Positions 23,278 to 34,818 of a stretch of DNA of 64,000 nt are shown here, in pieces (the first letter of the stretch is position 1; each line of letters starts with the position of its first letter). Position numbers and translations under genes: made by a program. Where the stretch lies: positions 36,023 to 100,022 of the forward strand of contig NZ_AGFG01000042.1 of assembly GCF_000226255.1 (NCBI RefSeq). The letters run 5' to 3'. The stretch comes from Desulfovibrio sp. A2. GTDB taxonomy: Bacteria > Desulfobacterota > Desulfovibrionia > Desulfovibrionales > Desulfovibrionaceae. The notes beneath the pieces were generated by a model. That model saw nothing but the letters and a program-made list of their open reading frames with translations. It did no database searches and was not told the origin of the DNA.

Positions 23278-25575
23278 ATGCATACCAGCCATTTCCGGCC
23301 GATCCGGCACCCGCGTCGGCCTACCGATCCGCTTCCGCCTCCAGCCCCGGTCCGACACGCTTCCCGCGCGAGGCGCGCCGCGCTGCGCCGCCTGTGCGTC
23401 GTGCTGCCCGCGCTGTGTCTGGCGCTGCTCCTCGCGCCCATGCTCGCGCCCACGCCCGAGCCTGTCGCCGCGCCCATGTTGGCAGCCGGGGCCGCACCCG
23501 CGTCGTCCCTCGCGTCTTCACAAACTCCCGGCCTCCCCGCCAGCCTCCCCCTTGCCCTGCCCCCCGCCTTGGCGTCCGCCGCCCTGGCGGCCCAGGCCGA
23601 GCCCCCCGCGCCGCAGGCCACGCCGCAGCCGCCCGAGGGCGCGCGCAAGAACGTGCTGTACCTGAATTCGTACCACAACGGGTACTCGTGGTCCGACCAC
23701 ATCCTGCAGGGCATACGGGAAACGCTGGCCGAAAGCCCGTACAGCATCGTGTTCCAGGTGGAATACATGGACTCCAAGAAGTTCCACTACCAGGACACGG
23801 TTTCCACCCTGTACGCCCTGTATCGCGACAAGTTCCGCAACAAGAAGTTCGACATCATCATCGCCTCGGACAACGTGGCGGTGGACTTCCTGCTCCAGTT
23901 CGGGGAAGAGCTGTTCCCCGGCGTGCCCATAGTGTTCTGCGGGCTCAACGACGTGCAGGCATCCAGCCTGCGCGCCACCGGGCGCGAGATCACCGGGGTG
24001 CTCGAAAACTACGACGTGGCCTACAACATCGAACAGGCCCTGCGCCTGAACCCGCAACTGCGGCGCATGGTGGTCATCGGCGACGACTCGGTCACCGGCG
24101 CGGCCATCCGCAACCAGGTCATGGCCCAGCTCGGGCCGTTCAGGGACCGCCTGGTGGTGGAGGAGTGGAGCGAATACAGCCTGGATCAGATGCTGGACTG
24201 GGTGCGCGGGCAGGGTCCCGACACCTTCTTCTACTTCGTGCCCATCTATCGCGACATCGACGGCCAGTTCTACTCGGCCGAAGAACTGCTGGAAAAGGTG
24301 CATGCCGCCTCGCGCGCGCCCCTGTTCAGCAACTGGGCCTTCCTGCTGGGCCACGGCATCGTGGGCGGCAAGCTCATCTCCGGGGTGCGCCACGGCGAGA
24401 TGGCCGCGCGCATGGCCCTGCAGGTGCTGAGCGGCATCCGCGCCTCGTCCATCCCCGTCGTGGAACAGGCGGACCAGGCCTACATGTTCGACAACAACGA
24501 GTTGCAGCGGCTGTTCATCAGCCCCTCGCAACTGCCGTCCGACAGCATCATCATCAACGAGCCCAGCAGGTTCTACGAACTGAACAAGCAGGTCTTCTGG
24601 ACCATCATCGTCCGCAACAGCACCCGCCGCGCGGGCCATTTCGTGGTGGTGGACTGCGCCGCGCTGACCGAAAGCCTGGTGGAATCCACCCTGTTCGGGC
24701 ACCGCAAGGGGGCCTTCACCAGCGCCCTCACCGACCGCGACGGCCTGGTCAAGCTGGCCGACGGCGGCACCCTGTTCCTGGACGAAGTGGGCGAGATGCC
24801 CCTGTCCATCCAGCGCTCGTTCCTGCGCTTTCTGCAGGAACGCACCTTCCGCCCCGTGGGCGGCACGCAGGAGATAAAGAGCGACTTCCGGCTCATCTCC
24901 GCCACCAACCGCGACCTGGACGCCATGGTGGAGCGCGGCGAATTCCGCAAGGACCTGCTGTTCCGCCTGAAGACCGTGCACGTCGAGCTGCCCCCCCTGC
25001 GCAGCAGGCCGGAAGACCTGAAGCCGCTGGCCATCTACCACGTCAACCGGCTGTGCGAGCAGTACGGCGTGCCCCACAAGGGCTTTTCACCCGACTTCTT
25101 TCAACAGCTGGCCCAGTACGACTGGCCGGGCAACGTGCGCGAGCTGTACAACGTGCTGGAGCGCTCGTTCGTCATCTCGGGGCTGGAAAGCGTGCTCTAC
25201 GCGCTGCACCTGCCCCAGGACATCCGCATCAAGATCACCCGCGCCGCCATCGCCCGCCCCGCCACGGGCGAAGGCGGCATCGGGAGCGAATCCGCCACCC
25301 ACCCCTCCGCCGCCGACGGCAACGGCGACGGATCCGGCGGTGGCCCCGGCGGCGGAGAGGACATGGTGCCTCCCGCCCAGCGCGCCGACGCGCTCGGGGC
25401 CGCCTTCACCAGCCCCTTGCCGCCGCTCAAGGGCTTCAAGCGTCTCATGGAGCGCAAGTACCTTGAAATCCTCATCGGGCAGACCCGAGGCAACCTGCAG
25501 GAGATGCTGGACGTCTCCGGCCTGTCGCGCTCGCATTTCTATGCCCTGCTGAAAAAGAATAATATGTCGCTGTAA
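23278..25575 (+). CDS. Chimeric periplasmic sensor / sigma-54 activator lacking Walker A
   Basis: 765 residues from ATG 23278; RRLCVVLPALCLALLLAPML is a signal or membrane segment. Residues about 120-435 are a periplasmic ABC substrate-binding-type domain (KNVLYLNSYHNGYSWSDHIL onward), common in Desulfovibrio sensor kinases. A second membrane helix starts at QVFWTIIV (residues 439-445) but stops there. Sequence jumps straight into the middle of a sigma-54 AAA+ domain: HFVVVDCAALTE, GAFTSA (478-483), Walker B LFLDE (499-503), ATNRDL, the arginine-finger FRKDLLFRL and WPGNVREL. The Walker A GETGxGKE is absent. A Fis-type HTH ends the protein. It looks like a fusion of an upstream kinase gene and a downstream NtrC-type gene by in-frame deletion; in D. 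vulgaris Hildenborough such a pair precedes the lactate operon. Confidence 0.75.
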   Translation: MHTSHFRPIRHPRRPTDPLPPPAPVRHASRARRAALRRLCVVLPALCLALLLAPMLAPTPEPVAAPMLAAGAAPASSLASSQTPGLPASLPLALPPALASAALAAQAEPPAPQATPQPPEGARKNVLYLNSYHNGYSWSDHILQGIRETLAESPYSIVFQVEYMDSKKFHYQDTVSTLYALYRDKFRNKKFDIIIASDNVAVDFLLQFGEELFPGVPIVFCGLNDVQASSLRATGREITGVLENYDVAYNIEQALRLNPQLRRMVVIGDDSVTGAAIRNQVMAQLGPFRDRLVVEEWSEYSLDQMLDWVRGQGPDTFFYFVPIYRDIDGQFYSAEELLEKVHAASRAPLFSNWAFLLGHGIVGGKLISGVRHGEMAARMALQVLSGIRASSIPVVEQADQAYMFDNNELQRLFISPSQLPSDSIIINEPSRFYELNKQVFWTIIVRNSTRRAGHFVVVDCAALTESLVESTLFGHRKGAFTSALTDRDGLVKLADGGTLFLDEVGEMPLSIQRSFLRFLQERTFRPVGGTQEIKSDFRLISATNRDLDAMVERGEFRKDLLFRLKTVHVELPPLRSRPEDLKPLAIYHVNRLCEQYGVPHKGFSPDFFQQLAQYDWPGNVRELYNVLERSFVISGLESVLYALHLPQDIRIKITRAAIARPATGEGGIGSESATHPSAADGNGDGSGGGPGGGEDMVPPAQRADALGAAFTSPLPPLKGFKRLMERKYLEILIGQTRGNLQEMLDVSGLSRSHFYALLKKNNMSL

Positions 25576-25615
25576 ACGGCCCGGGGTAACCTGCGGGAGC
25601 ATCCCTCCGGCTGGT

Positions 25616-25631
25616 GTCCTACCTTTCGGAC
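25616..25631 (+). promoter_or_regulatory. Putative activator site 1 (GTCCT-N6-CGGAC)
   Basis: First of three near-identical dyads upstream of the lactate operon; half-sites GTCCT and CGGAC separated by ACCTTT. It is the weakest palindrome of the three (one mismatch to GTCCG). The placement about 250 nt before the -24 element suits an enhancer-type site for a sigma-54 activator. Confidence 0.6.
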
Positions 25632-25654
25632 GCGGCCCCCTCGCACGCTCCTCC

Positions 25655-25670
25655 ATCCGGTTTTTCGGAC
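25655..25670 (+). promoter_or_regulatory. Putative activator site 2 (ATCCG-N6-CGGAC)
   Basis: Second dyad, half-sites ATCCG and CGGAC with spacer GTTTTT. Its start is 39 nt after that of site 1, close to four helical turns, which would place two dimers on one DNA face. Confidence 0.65.
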
Positions 25671-25779
25671 GCGCGGCGGATTTCGCCCCGATGAACCGTT
25701 TGACCATTCAAACCGGCGGCGTTAGGCTCCATTTCCGCCATTCGCCAGCCCGGCACCCACATGCGCCGCAACGTCGGCC

Positions 25780-25795
25780 GTCCGGATTTTCGGAC
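25780..25795 (+). promoter_or_regulatory. Putative activator site 3 (GTCCG-N6-CGGAC)
   Basis: A perfect inverted repeat GTCCG/CGGAC around GATTTT, 84 nt before the -24 element. The T-rich spacer is shared by all three sites, so the match exceeds the half-sites alone. Confidence 0.7.
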
Positions 25796-25850
25796 CACGC
25801 GCCGACGTCAGTTTCACAAGACGACCTCATACTTCAACAATCCAAGGAGG

Positions 25851-25904
25851 ATGCAGCCGACGTATCAGCGTAACGGAACTGGCACACTTCTTGTTGTTGC
25901 GTAG
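25851..25904 (+). CDS. Possible 17-residue ORF overlapping the sigma-54 promoter
   Basis: ATG at 25851 follows AAGGAGG directly, and the frame encodes MQPTYQRNGTGTLLVVA before TAG. The -24/-12 element lies within it, so transcripts from that promoter would not include the ribosome site. It may be a relic, a peptide expressed from an upstream promoter, or chance. The same CAATCCAAGGAG string precedes the por start at 26203, suggesting a local duplication. Confidence 0.25.
   Translation: MQPTYQRNGTGTLLVVA
25880..25895 (+). promoter_or_regulatory. Sigma-54 (-24/-12) promoter of the lactate operon
   Basis: TGGCACACTTCTTGTT matches TGGCACG-N4-TTGCW: invariant GG at -24 and TTG at -12 with correct 10-nt spacing, one deviation (GT for GC at -12). 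Transcription would start near 25907, leaving a leader of about 295 nt before por. The sigma-54 activator-type gene and three dyads upstream support it. Confidence 0.72.
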
Positions 25905-26184
25905 GGGCCACAGCCTGCCCCGCGCGGGGGGACGCCGCCCGATATCCGGGCGCGCCACTCTGCCCGTGCCGCCCGCCCCGCTTGCCCGGACAGCCAGATC
26001 ATCCGGAGCATCTGAATCACAAGGGCAGGGCGGACAGGCCTCGGCCGCCCACGCGACACCAACGGCCCGCCAGCGGCAGCGAAACGCGCCGCAAGGGCCG
26101 GCATGACGAGGCACGATTCCGAGTCCATGCCCACGGACCGCGCCGCAAGGCACGGCTGATCTTTCACCCCCGCTTCAAGGTTAG

Positions 26185-29850
<3,666 letters not shown>

Positions 29851-29867
29851 CACCACCCGGTAGGACA

Positions 29868-29900
29868 GTGCCGGAGGGGAGGTGCAAACCCCTCCGGCAC
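29868..29900 (+). promoter_or_regulatory. Intercistronic 12-bp hairpin between por and lctP
   Basis: GTGCCGGAGGGG and CCCCTCCGGCAC form a perfect 12-bp stem with a 9-nt loop, 18 nt after the por stop. No T-run follows, so it is more likely an mRNA-stabilising or processing stem than a terminator. It would separate por mRNA from downstream genes. Confidence 0.6.
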
Positions 29901-29972
29901 TTACATACCCTTCCCAATCCCGGCGGGTGCACTCCGGGGGCGGGTCACGCACAACAGAAGAGGAGCGTCTTG

Positions 29973-31682
29973 ATGTCATTGGAACTGCTTGCATTGGTGG
30001 CACTGTTGCCCATCCTCGTGGCCCTGGTGCTCATGGTCGGCATGCGCTGGCCCTCCACCCGCGCCATGCCCTTGGCCTGGCTTGTCTGCGTGCTCGGCGC
30101 CATCGGCGCGTGGAACCTGCCCGCGGGGTACATCGCCGCGCTGTCGTTGCAGGGCATCGTCACCGCCATCGGCGTGCTGATCATCGTGTTCGGGGCCATC
30201 ATCATCCTGTACACCCTGAAATATTCCGGCGGCATGGAAACTATCCAGTACGGAATGCAGAACATCAGCCGTGACAAGCGCATCCAGGCTATCATCATCG
30301 GCTACATGTTCGCGGCCTTCATCGAAGGCGCCGCCGGCTTCGGCACGCCCGCCGCGCTGGCCGCTCCGCTGCTGCTGTCCCTCGGCTTTCCGCCGCTGGC
30401 CGCCGCCGTCATCTGCCTTGTGTTCAACTCGTTCTGCGTGTCGTTCGGCGCGGTGGGCACGCCCATCCTCATCGGCCTGAAGTTCCTTGCCCCGCTGGTC
30501 AAGGACGCTGCCGCCGCCAACCCCGGCCTGAACTTCACCGACTTCGGTTCCTTCGCCAAGGTCATCGGCCAGTGGGTCACCACCATGCACGGCCCCATGA
30601 TCTTCATCCTGCCCATCTTCATGCTGGGCTTCCTTACCCGTTTCTACGGCCAGAAGAAGTCGTGGGCCGAAGGCTTTGCCGCGTGGCAGTTCTGCGTGTT
30701 CGCGGCCGTGGCCTTCATCGTGCCCTACCTGACCTTCGCCTGGCTGGTGGGCCCCGAATTCCCGTCGCTGATCGGCGGCCTGGTGGGCCTTGGCATCATC
30801 GTGGCTGGCGCCAAGAAGGGCTTCTGCGTGCCCAAGGAAACCTGGGACTTCGGCCCCCAGTCCACCTGGGAAGCTGAATGGACCGGCACCATCGCCACCA
30901 GCACCAACACCGAATTCAAGCCGCACATGAGCCAGTTCATGGCGTGGCTGCCCTATATCCTCATCGGCATCATCCTGGTGCTGACCCGCATTCCCGAACT
31001 GGGCCTGAAGGGCTGGATGGCCGCCCAGAAGATCCCCTTCAACGACATCATGGGCTACAAGGGCGTTTCCGCCTCCATCGACTACCTGTACCTGCCCGGC
31101 ACCATTCCCTTCACCCTGGTGGCCCTGCTGACCATCATGCTGCACGGCATGAAGGGCGACGCGGTCAAGAAGGCCTGGACAGAGTCCTTTGCCAAGATGA
31201 AGGCCCCCACCATCGCGCTGTTCGCGGCCGTGGCCCTGGTGTCCATCTTCCGCGGTTCCGGCGTGGCCGACGTGGCCCTGAACCCCAACAACTACCCCTC
31301 CATGCCCCTGGCCATGGCCAAGACTGTGGCTGCCTTCGCGGGCAACGCCTGGCCCATGCTGGCCTCTTACGTGGGCGGCCTTGGCGCGTTCATCACCGGT
31401 TCGAACACCGTTTCGGACCTTCTGTTCGCCGAATTCCAGTGGGGCGTTGCGCAGCAGCTCAACCTGCCCCGCCAGATCATCGTGGCGGCCCAGGTGGCCG
31501 GCGGCGCCATGGGCAACATGGTGTGCATCCACAACATCGTTGCCGTCTGCGCCGTTACCGGCCTGATCGGCCGCGAGGGTATGATCCTGAAGCGTACCTT
31601 CTGGCCCTTTGCCCTCTACGGCATCGTCGTGGGCATCATCGCCAGCGTGTTCTGCTTCGGGGCGTACTCCAACCTGTTCTAG
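29973..31682 (+). CDS. lctP: L-lactate permease
   Basis: 569 residues from the ATG with AGGAG upstream; the frame is open farther 5' but covers the hairpin. The protein is hydrophobic throughout with about 12-14 helices (VALLPILVALVLMVGM at the start, FWPFALYGIVVGIIASVFCF at the end). FIEGAAGFGTPAALAAPLLL and VGGLGAFITGSNTVSDLLFAEFQ are LctP-family signatures. It imports lactate (possibly glycolate) with protons across the inner membrane. It lies between por and the lactate dehydrogenase genes, so it supplies their substrate. Confidence 0.93.
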   Translation: MSLELLALVALLPILVALVLMVGMRWPSTRAMPLAWLVCVLGAIGAWNLPAGYIAALSLQGIVTAIGVLIIVFGAIIILYTLKYSGGMETIQYGMQNISRDKRIQAIIIGYMFAAFIEGAAGFGTPAALAAPLLLSLGFPPLAAAVICLVFNSFCVSFGAVGTPILIGLKFLAPLVKDAAAANPGLNFTDFGSFAKVIGQWVTTMHGPMIFILPIFMLGFLTRFYGQKKSWAEGFAAWQFCVFAAVAFIVPYLTFAWLVGPEFPSLIGGLVGLGIIVAGAKKGFCVPKETWDFGPQSTWEAEWTGTIATSTNTEFKPHMSQFMAWLPYILIGIILVLTRIPELGLKGWMAAQKIPFNDIMGYKGVSASIDYLYLPGTIPFTLVALLTIMLHGMKGDAVKKAWTESFAKMKAPTIALFAAVALVSIFRGSGVADVALNPNNYPSMPLAMAKTVAAFAGNAWPMLASYVGGLGAFITGSNTVSDLLFAEFQWGVAQQLNLPRQIIVAAQVAGGAMGNMVCIHNIVAVCAVTGLIGREGMILKRTFWPFALYGIVVGIIASVFCFGAYSNLF

Positions 31683-31694
31683 TTCCGTAGGTGC

Positions 31695-31727
31695 AAGGGG
31701 GGCGGGGCGTCGCCCTGCCCCCCTTTT
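31695..31727 (+). terminator. Terminator-like hairpin between lctP and glcD
   Basis: AAGGGGGGC pairs with GCCCCCCTT, extended inward by a G-U and three G-C pairs around CGTCG; TTTT overlaps and follows the stem. It starts 13 nt after lctP. As the operon continues, it probably causes partial termination or fixes the 3' end of a por-lctP transcript. Confidence 0.65.
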
Positions 31728-31852
31728 CAACAGAGGAGTGGCTGAACATACAGCCAGGAATGGGCGGAGCATCCGCTCCCCCAAAGTTTCCGCCGCCTCG
31801 CCCTTTCCCGGTGACGGGGGTGGAGCAACGCATGACCCGGAGGACCATCCTC

Positions 31853-33238
31853 ATGCCCAGTGCAGCCCTGATCAAGGAATTCGAAGCCGTCGTCGGCAAG
31901 GACAACGTGTTCACCAGCGAGGCCGACCGCCAGTCGTACTCCTACGATTCCGCCGTGCTCGACGCCGTGGTCCCCGCCCTCGTCGTGCGCCCCACCACCA
32001 CCGAACAGCTCGGCAAGGTGGTTCGCCTGTGCAACGAGAACGGCAACCCCATCACCGTTCGCGGCGCCGGCACCAACCTTTCCGGCGGCACCATCCCCGA
32101 CCCGCGTGAAGGCATCGTCATCCTGACCAACAGCCTGAGCCGCATCATCGAAATCAACGAGGAAGACCTGTACGCCGTGGTCGAGCCCGGCGTGGTCACC
32201 GCGAAGTTCGCGGCCGAAGTGGCCAAGCGCGGCCTGTTCTACCCGCCGGATCCGGGCTCCCAGGCCGTTTCCACCCTTGGCGGCAACGTGGCCGAAAACG
32301 CCGGTGGCCTGCGCGGCCTGAAGTACGGCGTGACCAAGGACTACGTGATGGGGATCGAATTTTTCGACGTCAACGGCGGCCTGGTGAAGACCGGCTCGCG
32401 CACCGTCAAGTGCGTGACCGGCTACAACCTCGCGGGCCTCATGGTGGCGTCCGAAGGCACCCTTGGCGTGTTCAGCCAGATCACCCTGAAGCTGGTGCCC
32501 CCGCCGCAGGCCTCCAAGGCCATGATGGCCGTGTTCGACGACGTGAACAAGGCGTCGGAAGCCGTTGCCGGCATCATCGCCTCGCACGTGGTGCCCTGCA
32601 CGCTCGAATTCATGGACCAGGCCACCATCCGCTACGTTGACGACTTCACCAAGGCCGGCCTGCCGCGCGACGCCCAGGCCATCCTGCTCATCGAAGTGGA
32701 CGGCCACCCCGGCCAGGTCGCCGACGACGCCGACAAGGTGGAAAAGGTGCTGAACAAGGTCGGCGCCACCGAAATCAAGGTGGCCAAGGACGCCGCCGAG
32801 AAGTTCAAGCTGTGGGAAGCCCGCCGCAACGCGCTGCCCGCGCTCGCCCGCGCCAAGCCCACCACCGTGCTTGAAGACGCCACCGTGCCGCGTTCCAAGA
32901 TTCCCGCCATGGTCAAGGCCATCAACGACATCGCGGCCAAGTACAACATCTCCATCGGCACCTTCGGCCACGCTGGCGACGGCAACCTGCACCCGACCAT
33001 CCTGTGCGACCGCCGCGACAAGCACGAGTTCGAGCGCGTGGAACACGCCGTGGACGAAATCTTCGACATGGCCCTTTCGCTGCACGGCACCCTGTCGGGC
33101 GAACACGGCATCGGCATGGCCAAGTCCAAGTGGATGGAGAAGGAAACCTCCAAGGCGACCATCGAGTTCTCGCGCAACATGAAGCGCGCCATCGACCCCA
33201 AGTACATCCTGAATCCCGGCAAGATCATCGGAGCCTAA
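31853..33238 (+). CDS. glcD: FAD-linked D-lactate dehydrogenase (GlcD family)
   Basis: 461 residues from ATG 31853, with GGAGG nine nt upstream; an ATG at 31832 with GGAG is possible. The FAD-binding (PCMH-type) domain has ITVRGAGTNLSGGTIP at about residue 67 and DPGSQAVSTLGGNVAENAGG at about 132. The substrate domain carries GHAGDGNLHPT at about 373 and GTLSGEHGIG at about 412, both classic GlcD/D-LDH motifs. It oxidises D-lactate (perhaps glycolate) to pyruvate at the inner face of the membrane, passing electrons to the adjacent Fe-S protein. Length equals the family norm. Confidence 0.92.
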   Translation: MPSAALIKEFEAVVGKDNVFTSEADRQSYSYDSAVLDAVVPALVVRPTTTEQLGKVVRLCNENGNPITVRGAGTNLSGGTIPDPREGIVILTNSLSRIIEINEEDLYAVVEPGVVTAKFAAEVAKRGLFYPPDPGSQAVSTLGGNVAENAGGLRGLKYGVTKDYVMGIEFFDVNGGLVKTGSRTVKCVTGYNLAGLMVASEGTLGVFSQITLKLVPPPQASKAMMAVFDDVNKASEAVAGIIASHVVPCTLEFMDQATIRYVDDFTKAGLPRDAQAILLIEVDGHPGQVADDADKVEKVLNKVGATEIKVAKDAAEKFKLWEARRNALPALARAKPTTVLEDATVPRSKIPAMVKAINDIAAKYNISIGTFGHAGDGNLHPTILCDRRDKHEFERVEHAVDEIFDMALSLHGTLSGEHGIGMAKSKWMEKETSKATIEFSRNMKRAIDPKYILNPGKIIGA

Positions 33239-33242
33239 CGCC

Positions 33243-34535
33243 ATGGCAGACCTTACCAAACTCGCCAAGCTGCTTCAGGAGCTGGACGACCAGATGGTCG
33301 GCTGCATGAAGTGCGGCATGTGCCAGGCCGTTTGCCCCGTGTTTGCCGAGACCATGAAAGAGGCGGACGTGACGCGCGGCAAGATCGCGCTGCTCGAAAA
33401 CCTGGCCAAGGAAATGATCCATGACGCGGCGGGCGTTCAGGAAAAGCTGAACAAGTGTCTGCTGTGCGGCTCGTGCGGGGCCAACTGCCCCTCGGGCGTG
33501 AAGGTGATGGACATCTTCCTGCGCGCGCGCGTCATCGTGAACACCTACATGGGGCTCTCGCCGGTCAAGAAGGCCATCCTGCGCGGCATGCTGACCAAGC
33601 CCGCCCTGTTCAACGCCCTACTCGACCTGGGCTCCAAGTTCCAGGGCATCTTCACCACCAAGGTGGACGACCTGCTCGGCTCCTCGTGCTCCAAGGTGCT
33701 CTCGCCCGTCATCGGCGACCGTCACTTCGTGGGGCTGGCCAAGGAATCGCTGCACAGCAAGATCAAGGCGCTGGACACCCCGGCGGGCAAGAGCGGCAAG
33801 CGCGTCGCCTTCTTCCCGGGCTGTCTTGGCGACAAGATGTTCGTCAGCGTGGCCGAAGCCTGCCTGAAGGTGTTCGAGCACCACGGCGTTGGCGTGTACA
33901 TGCCCGAAGGCCAGGCCTGCTGCGGCATTCCCGCCATCTCGTCGGGCGACCGCGTGGCCTACGACAAGCTGGTCAAGATCAACCTTGACCTGTTCTCCAA
34001 GGGCAACTTCGACTACCTGGTGACCCCGTGCGCCACCTGCACCGCCACCATCAAGGAAATCTGGCCCAAGCTCATGGAGGACTACCCTGGCCCCATGCGC
34101 GACCAGATCCGCGTCCTGCACGACAAGGTCATGGACGTGAACCAGTTCGTGGTGGACGTGCTGGGCGTCAAGCCCGAGGCCCCGGCCAAGGGCGGCGTGA
34201 AGGTGACCTTCCACGATTCCTGCCACATGAAGAAGTCGCTCGGCGTCACCTCGCAGCCGCGCGCCCTCATCGGCATGAACCCCAAGTACGAACTGGTGGA
34301 AATGGCCGAATGCGACCGCTGCTGCGGTTCGGGCGGCAGCTTCAACCTGTACCACTACGACCTGTCCAAGCAGATCGGCGAGCGCAAGCGCGACAACATC
34401 CTGGCCACCGGCGCCCAGGTGGTGTCCACCGGTTGCCCCGCCTGCATGCTGCAGATGACCGACATGCTCTCGCAGCATGGGGCCAAGGTGGCGGTGAAGC
34501 ACTCCATCGAACTGTACGCGGATTCGCTGCGTTAG
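33243..34535 (+). CDS. glcF: Fe-S electron-transfer subunit of lactate dehydrogenase (GlcF-like)
   Basis: 430 residues, 4 nt after glcD. Two [4Fe-4S] motifs lie near the N-terminus: CMKCGMCQAVCP at residue 21 and CLLCGSCGANCP at about 72. Two CCG domains follow, with FPGCLGD...CCGIP and DSCHMKK...CCGSGGS. It would accept electrons from GlcD flavin and pass them toward the membrane quinone or heterodisulfide-reductase-like carriers. No transmembrane helix is evident. Tight spacing indicates co-translation with glcD. Confidence 0.9.
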   Translation: MADLTKLAKLLQELDDQMVGCMKCGMCQAVCPVFAETMKEADVTRGKIALLENLAKEMIHDAAGVQEKLNKCLLCGSCGANCPSGVKVMDIFLRARVIVNTYMGLSPVKKAILRGMLTKPALFNALLDLGSKFQGIFTTKVDDLLGSSCSKVLSPVIGDRHFVGLAKESLHSKIKALDTPAGKSGKRVAFFPGCLGDKMFVSVAEACLKVFEHHGVGVYMPEGQACCGIPAISSGDRVAYDKLVKINLDLFSKGNFDYLVTPCATCTATIKEIWPKLMEDYPGPMRDQIRVLHDKVMDVNQFVVDVLGVKPEAPAKGGVKVTFHDSCHMKKSLGVTSQPRALIGMNPKYELVEMAECDRCCGSGGSFNLYHYDLSKQIGERKRDNILATGAQVVSTGCPACMLQMTDMLSQHGAKVAVKHSIELYADSLR

Positions 34536-34541
34536 TACGGA

Positions 34542-34574
34542 AATCCGGGGCGCGGCCTGGCCGTGCCCCGGATT
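34542..34574 (+). terminator. Terminator-like hairpin after glcF
   Basis: AATCCGGGGC and GCCCCGGATT form a perfect 10-bp stem with additional GGCC/GGCC pairing inside; AT-rich ATATAGTTAT follows rather than a strict T-run. Partial termination between the lactate dehydrogenase and pta genes is plausible. The next 240 nt are GC-rich, with further stems and no gene. Confidence 0.55.
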
Positions 34575-34818
34575 ATATAGTTATCGATCGGGCGCGCACG
34601 CCGCGCCGCGCTCTGGTATCATTCCCCGGCGGGGGGCCGAACGGCGGCCCTCCGCCAGGGGATTCCGGCCCCGCGGATGGTTCCGCGGGCCGTTTGGCTC
34701 ACCGGGCCAGGCCCGGAACACCGGCGGCAGCCCCCCGGTGGTTGATCCACGGACGCCTCGCCGCGCCCGCCCAGTGCCGCACCCCCCGCGCGGGTGCGGG
34801 GCACCCAAGGAGACATGC

